DNA of 64,000 nt from Floridanema evergladense (lineage in GTDB: Bacteria > Cyanobacteriota > Cyanobacteriia > Cyanobacteriales > Aerosakkonemataceae): NCBI RefSeq assembly GCF_041929205.1, contig NZ_JBHFNT010000072.1; one strand, 5' to 3'. Positions within the stretch are counted from its first letter, which is position 1. Each line of letters opens with the position of its first letter. The notes under the pieces are model-generated. The model was given only the letters and a program-made list of their open reading frames with translations. It made no database searches and was not told the DNA's origin. Shown here piece by piece: positions 61,154 through 64,000 of the stretch. A program made the position numbers and the translations under genes.

Positions 61154-61408
61154 TTAGGCAACTTCTGCATCGGGATTTACAAATCTAACTTGCTGTGCTT
61201 CAGCAGTGGGTACTAACATCCAACCTGCTCCGAGTAATTTCTGATATGTCGCCCACCCTTTAGAACCCCCTGGTTCTCGGTAGTCAGGAACAGAAAATTG
61301 AGGAAACGCTGTATAAGGTCGCCAGTTTTCATGAGAAGCTTTCCGTAAATGTAAAATTTTATTGCCACCTGTACCAACTCCAGGCAACCAACACATCTGT
61401 CCAGCCAT
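61154..61408 (-). CDS. Conserved small protein of unknown function
   Basis: An 84-residue protein starting MAGQMCWLPGVGTGGNKILH, followed by LRKASHENWRPYTAFPQFSV and KGWATYQKLLGAGWMLVPTA. I chose ATG 61408 because AAGGAG lies just upstream; the frame is open seven codons further. The composition (Trp, Gly, Pro, Tyr) suggests a compact globular protein. I do not recognise the family. Convergent with the binding-protein gene. Confidence 0.75.
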   Translation of the reverse strand: MAGQMCWLPGVGTGGNKILHLRKASHENWRPYTAFPQFSVPDYREPGGSKGWATYQKLLGAGWMLVPTAEAQQVRFVNPDAEVA

Positions 61409-61622
61409 AACGATCTCCTTTTCTTTCAATTGTGGGAGGTGAAGCTGTAAGCAGGCTGTGTGAGGATGTGCTCCTTAGCTTCTGGTTCCAGCTAACCTAC
61501 CTTATCTTGTGTAATTTGTCAACCATCGTGGCATAATTTCCTTTGTACAACATCACCCTTAATGAGTAAGTTTACTCTTCTGACTAGATCCGCCCAAAGA
61601 AATAATTAAGTCTCGGACTAAA

Positions 61623-62213
61623 TCAGTATGTTAAAGGTTGAGGACTAGCGATTAAGCTGCGAATTACACTTGTGCGGCTATTGTACTCAGTATCAGTTAG
61701 TACAGGTGTAGTATTGGCGACAGAAATTTCTTCTTGAAGATCGATCCAAGATTTGCAACCACCATATTCGGCGCGGTAAGGTATTTCTTGGGGTTGGCTG
61801 AGTTTGTAAGTGCGTAAAAGTAAAATGTAAATTGGCTGACGTGGTTTCCATTTTAAGCGATCGCTCACAAATTGCTCATTCCAAATATGAAACGGCAACA
61901 GCGCTTTAATACTAGGTTCAAAACTTACCATAAAAATATCAGTAATTTTCGCCCAAGCGCCAATCCGAATAGTTTCTGGATGCCAACCTGACGGTACTGG
62001 TGTTACTAAATCTGCATATTCCGGCTTTAACAAATCAGGTTGTTGATGTTCAAAAGTCGGGTAAAGTAACACTTCATTATGAGCAACTTTAAAATGATTT
62101 CCTTCTTCTCGAATGCCACCTTTCCGAAGCAATAAAATAGTTCTTCCCGCTTCTAAAGCATCAACAGTAACCGCCCATTCTTTCAACGCATGATTAGTTG
62201 TGGTTAATTCCAT
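61623..62213 (-). CDS. DUF1802 family protein
   Basis: A 196-residue protein with the DUF1802 pattern: HALKEWAVTVDALEAGRTIL, LLRKGGIREEGNHFKV, LLYPTFEHQQPDLL, a central WAKITDIFMV, and the C-terminal PIYILLLRTYKL. The family is common in cyanobacteria and some other bacteria, with no established function. It lies about 30 bp downstream of the small membrane protein gene on the same strand. Confidence 0.9.
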   Translation of the reverse strand: MELTTTNHALKEWAVTVDALEAGRTILLLRKGGIREEGNHFKVAHNEVLLYPTFEHQQPDLLKPEYADLVTPVPSGWHPETIRIGAWAKITDIFMVSFEPSIKALLPFHIWNEQFVSDRLKWKPRQPIYILLLRTYKLSQPQEIPYRAEYGGCKSWIDLQEEISVANTTPVLTDTEYNSRTSVIRSLIASPQPLTY

Positions 62214-62245
62214 TGAGATTTTTCACCATTGCAGCTAAGGCTATT

Positions 62246-62542
62246 CTAGCGGCTATAAATAATTTTCCACGCCGCATAAATTACGCCTCCCACAATCACA
62301 AAACCTAGCATCATGGAAACAAAAGATACCACCGTAGTTAGTACCCAAATTCCTGCCAATGCTACCGCAGAAAAGGCGATCGCTTTACCCACTTGCCGCA
62401 TTTTCGCTAATCTTCCTGGTGATTTTTTATCCGACGTTTCGGCAGTTACGGGTTTAGTTTGATACTGGCGATCGAGTTCCGTTTCAATTTCTCTGAGTCG
62501 CCGTTCTATGTTATCTTCCGGGGAATTGTTTTTATAATTCAT
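62246..62542 (-). CDS. Small membrane protein of unknown function
   Basis: A 98-residue protein. The charged N-terminal half includes an Arg/Glu-rich helix (NIERRLREIETELDRQYQTK). The C-terminal half has one long or two short hydrophobic segments (AIAFSAVALAGIWVLTTVVS and MMLGFVIVGGVIYAAWKII). No family was recognised with confidence. It may be co-transcribed with the DUF1802 gene downstream. Confidence 0.75.
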   Translation of the reverse strand: MNYKNNSPEDNIERRLREIETELDRQYQTKPVTAETSDKKSPGRLAKMRQVGKAIAFSAVALAGIWVLTTVVSFVSMMLGFVIVGGVIYAAWKIIYSR

Positions 62543-62714
62543 CTAAAATATCATCCTAATCTTTGCTTGCAGACCAATAACCTTAACTAAGCTAACCTGA
62601 TTCAGTCAATAGACAGTCACTTTCATCCTTGTCAAGGTATAACATTTCACTGTTGAGACGGCAAGAACATTAAGTAATAAAATTAGTCATAATTAAACAA
62701 AAATGGAGATAATC

Positions 62715-63680
62715 ATGGAAAAAAGAAAGTTAGGGTCATCTGATATTGAAATTACACCCATTATCATGGGAACTTGGCAAGCTGGTAAAGCTATGTGGGT
62801 AGGAATTGAAGACGCGGAAACCGTTAAAGCAATTCGATCGGCTTTTGAAGCGGGAATTACTACAATTGATACTGCCGAAGTCTACGGTAAAGGACACTCG
62901 GAACAGATAGTAGCACAAGCTTTGTCAGATGTGCGCGATCGAGTAGTTTATGCCACAAAAGTTTTTGCCAATCATCTCAAGTACGATCAAGTGATAGAGG
63001 CGTGCGATCGATCTTTGCAAAACCTCAAAACTGATTATATCGACCTTTACCAAATTCATTGGCCTTCTGGTTCTTTTAAAAGCGAATTTGTTCCCATTGA
63101 AGAAACAATGAGGGCATTAAATGACTTGAAACAACAAGGAAAAATTCGTGCCATTGGTGTTTCCAATTTCTCTCGCGCCCAAATAGAAGAAGCTGCCCAA
63201 TATGGCAGAATTGATAGTTTACAACCTCCCTATTCTTTGTTTTGGCGCAAAGTAGAAAAAGATGCCATGCCCTACTGCGTTGAAAATAACATTTCCATTC
63301 TGGCTTATTCACCTTTAGCCCAAGGTTTATTAACCGGAAAATTCGAGTTAGGGCATGAATTTCCCGAAGGAGATAACCGCAGAGATAACAAACTTTTTAA
63401 AGGTGAAAATTTCGTCAGGGCGCAAGCAGCTATAGATAAATTGCGCCCCATTGCCGATCGCTACAACGTATCTTTAGCCAATTTAGCAATCGCTTGGTTA
63501 ATTGCCCAACCCCAAACAAATGCCATTACCGGAGCACGTCACGCCAAACAAATAGAAGAAAATGCGATCGCCGCAGAAGTAAAACTTTCCCCCGAAGACT
63601 TAGCTGAAATTGATGCGATCGGACGCACAGTTACCGATCCTTTGGAAAATGAAAATTTAATGTGGGAATGGGGTGGGTAG
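62715..63680 (+). CDS. Aldo/keto reductase
   Basis: A 321-residue NADPH-dependent oxidoreductase of the TIM-barrel AKR family: MGTWQAGKAMWVG, GITTIDTAEVYGKGHSEQIV (catalytic Asp and Tyr), DYIDLYQIHWPSG (His) and IRAIGVSNFSRAQI. I chose ATG 62715 because GGAG lies 5 bp upstream, inside the frame extension that begins at ATG 62703. Substrate cannot be read from the sequence; these enzymes often detoxify aldehydes. It is divergent from the small membrane protein. Confidence 0.93.
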   Translation: MEKRKLGSSDIEITPIIMGTWQAGKAMWVGIEDAETVKAIRSAFEAGITTIDTAEVYGKGHSEQIVAQALSDVRDRVVYATKVFANHLKYDQVIEACDRSLQNLKTDYIDLYQIHWPSGSFKSEFVPIEETMRALNDLKQQGKIRAIGVSNFSRAQIEEAAQYGRIDSLQPPYSLFWRKVEKDAMPYCVENNISILAYSPLAQGLLTGKFELGHEFPEGDNRRDNKLFKGENFVRAQAAIDKLRPIADRYNVSLANLAIAWLIAQPQTNAITGARHAKQIEENAIAAEVKLSPEDLAEIDAIGRTVTDPLENENLMWEWGG

Positions 63681-63682
63681 GT

Positions 63683-63759
63683 ACTGGGGACTGGGGACTG
63701 GGGACTGGGGACTGGGGACTGGGGACTGGGGACTGGGGACTGGGGACTGGGGAAGTTTT
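63683..63759. repeat. Tandem repeat of ACTGGGG (11 units of 7 bp)
   Basis: Eleven perfect copies of the 7-bp unit ACTGGGG run from 63683 to 63759, just downstream of the aldo/keto reductase stop. Single units of the same sequence occur at 8190 and 18340. Confidence 0.95.
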
Positions 63760-63786
63760 GAGTGTTGAGTTTTGAGTTAGGGAATG

Positions 63787-63834
63787 GAGGTCGAACCTCC
63801 TTCACCTCGTTCCCAGGTTCAACCTGGGAACGAG
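63787..63834. repeat. Palindromic interspersed repeat
   Basis: GGAGGTCGAACCTCC (63787-63801) followed by CTCGTTCCCAGGTT ... AACCTGGGAACGAG (63806-63834) gives two adjacent hairpins. The same element is intragenic at 43966 and intergenic at 55565. Confidence 0.9.
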
Positions 63835-63838
63835 AATT

Positions 63839-64000
63839 TCCCCACCTCCCCACCTCCCCATCTCCCCACCTCCCCACCTCCCCACCTCCCCATCTCCCCA
63901 CCTCCCCACCTCCCCATCTCCCCATCTCCCCATCTCCCCATCTCCCCATCTCCCCATCTCCCCATCTCCCCATCCCCCCATCTCCCCATCTCCCCACCTC
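63839..64000. repeat. 8-bp minisatellite (A(C/T)CTCCCC), cut by window edge
   Basis: About 20 tandem units of ACCTCCCC or ATCTCCCC run to the right edge and continue outside. Open frames across it encode only GRWGDGEM-type repeats and are not genes. A short relative lies inside smc at 3818-3857. Confidence 0.95.

Noticed and set aside
63539..63997. Minus-strand open frame of 152 codons at the right edge
   Set aside because: It is made of GRWGDGEM-type translation of the 8-bp minisatellite plus antisense of the aldo/keto reductase; no start signal or domain.
1..64000. tRNA, rRNA or prophage genes
   Set aside because: No cloverleaf-like or rRNA-like sequence, integrase, capsid or terminase was recognised by reading; a dedicated scan could still find a small RNA.

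Overview
The window looks like chromosomal DNA of a filamentous, Oscillatoriales-like cyanobacterium. Supporting signs are a cytochrome b6f petN gene, many HIP1 octamers (GCGATCGC, for example at 5811), many cyanobacteria-specific DUF families (DUF1824, DUF2949, DUF1802, DUF4058, Uma2), moderately low GC, and abundant palindromic and G-run intergenic repeats. The genus cannot be fixed by reading alone. No tRNA, rRNA or CRISPR array was seen.

Layout. 1-6.5 kb: housekeeping genes (PRC-barrel protein, SMC, PetN plus a small membrane protein) and a CAP-domain RTX protein. 7.3-27.4 kb: a hopanoid locus. It holds squalene synthase, a B12-radical SAM protein that looks like the C-2 methylase HpnP, two HpnL-like flippase-fold proteins, HpnH, HpnA, an RND pump in the same operon, a diiron ferritin-like protein, HpnG, the glycosyltransferase HpnB, squalene-hopene cyclase and an FAD desaturase-like protein. 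Small accessory genes lie between them. Together they describe a route from farnesyl diphosphate through squalene and hopene to adenosyl- and ribosyl-hopane, with probable 2-methylation and glycosyl transfer.

27.5-45.6 kb: carbohydrate, secretion and surface polysaccharide genes. These are a GH57 enzyme, an 886-residue glycosyltransferase/methyltransferase fusion, a parvulin, a HlyB-like ABC exporter with a degenerate C39 domain, HlyD, a GT-C-like membrane protein, dTDP-rhamnose genes rfbC-rfbD-rfbA and two glycosyltransferases.

45.6-58.4 kb: an accessory, conflict-like island and the most interesting part. An EACC1-like protein precedes a caspase/EF-hand-like/FGE-sulfatase fusion. Two N-terminally shortened FGE paralogs follow. 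The three FGE genes share near-identical cores but differ in the 23-24 codons after RGGSW, mostly in codons of the form NNC. That is the footprint expected of a diversity-generating retroelement acting from elsewhere, because no reverse transcriptase or template repeat was found here. Convergent to them is a minus-strand run encoding a ZorA/ZorB-like (MotA/OmpA) proton-channel pair, two Uma2 nucleases, a DUF790 (Bax1-like) nuclease and an XPB-like helicase.

58.5-64 kb: a VapBC-like pair, an osmoprotectant ABC ATPase and binding lipoprotein without a local permease, small conserved proteins, an aldo/keto reductase, and a repeat-dense right edge. A recurring theme is that intergenic-type repeats have entered coding sequences in frame (smc, a glycosyltransferase, the helicase, the DUF559 gene).
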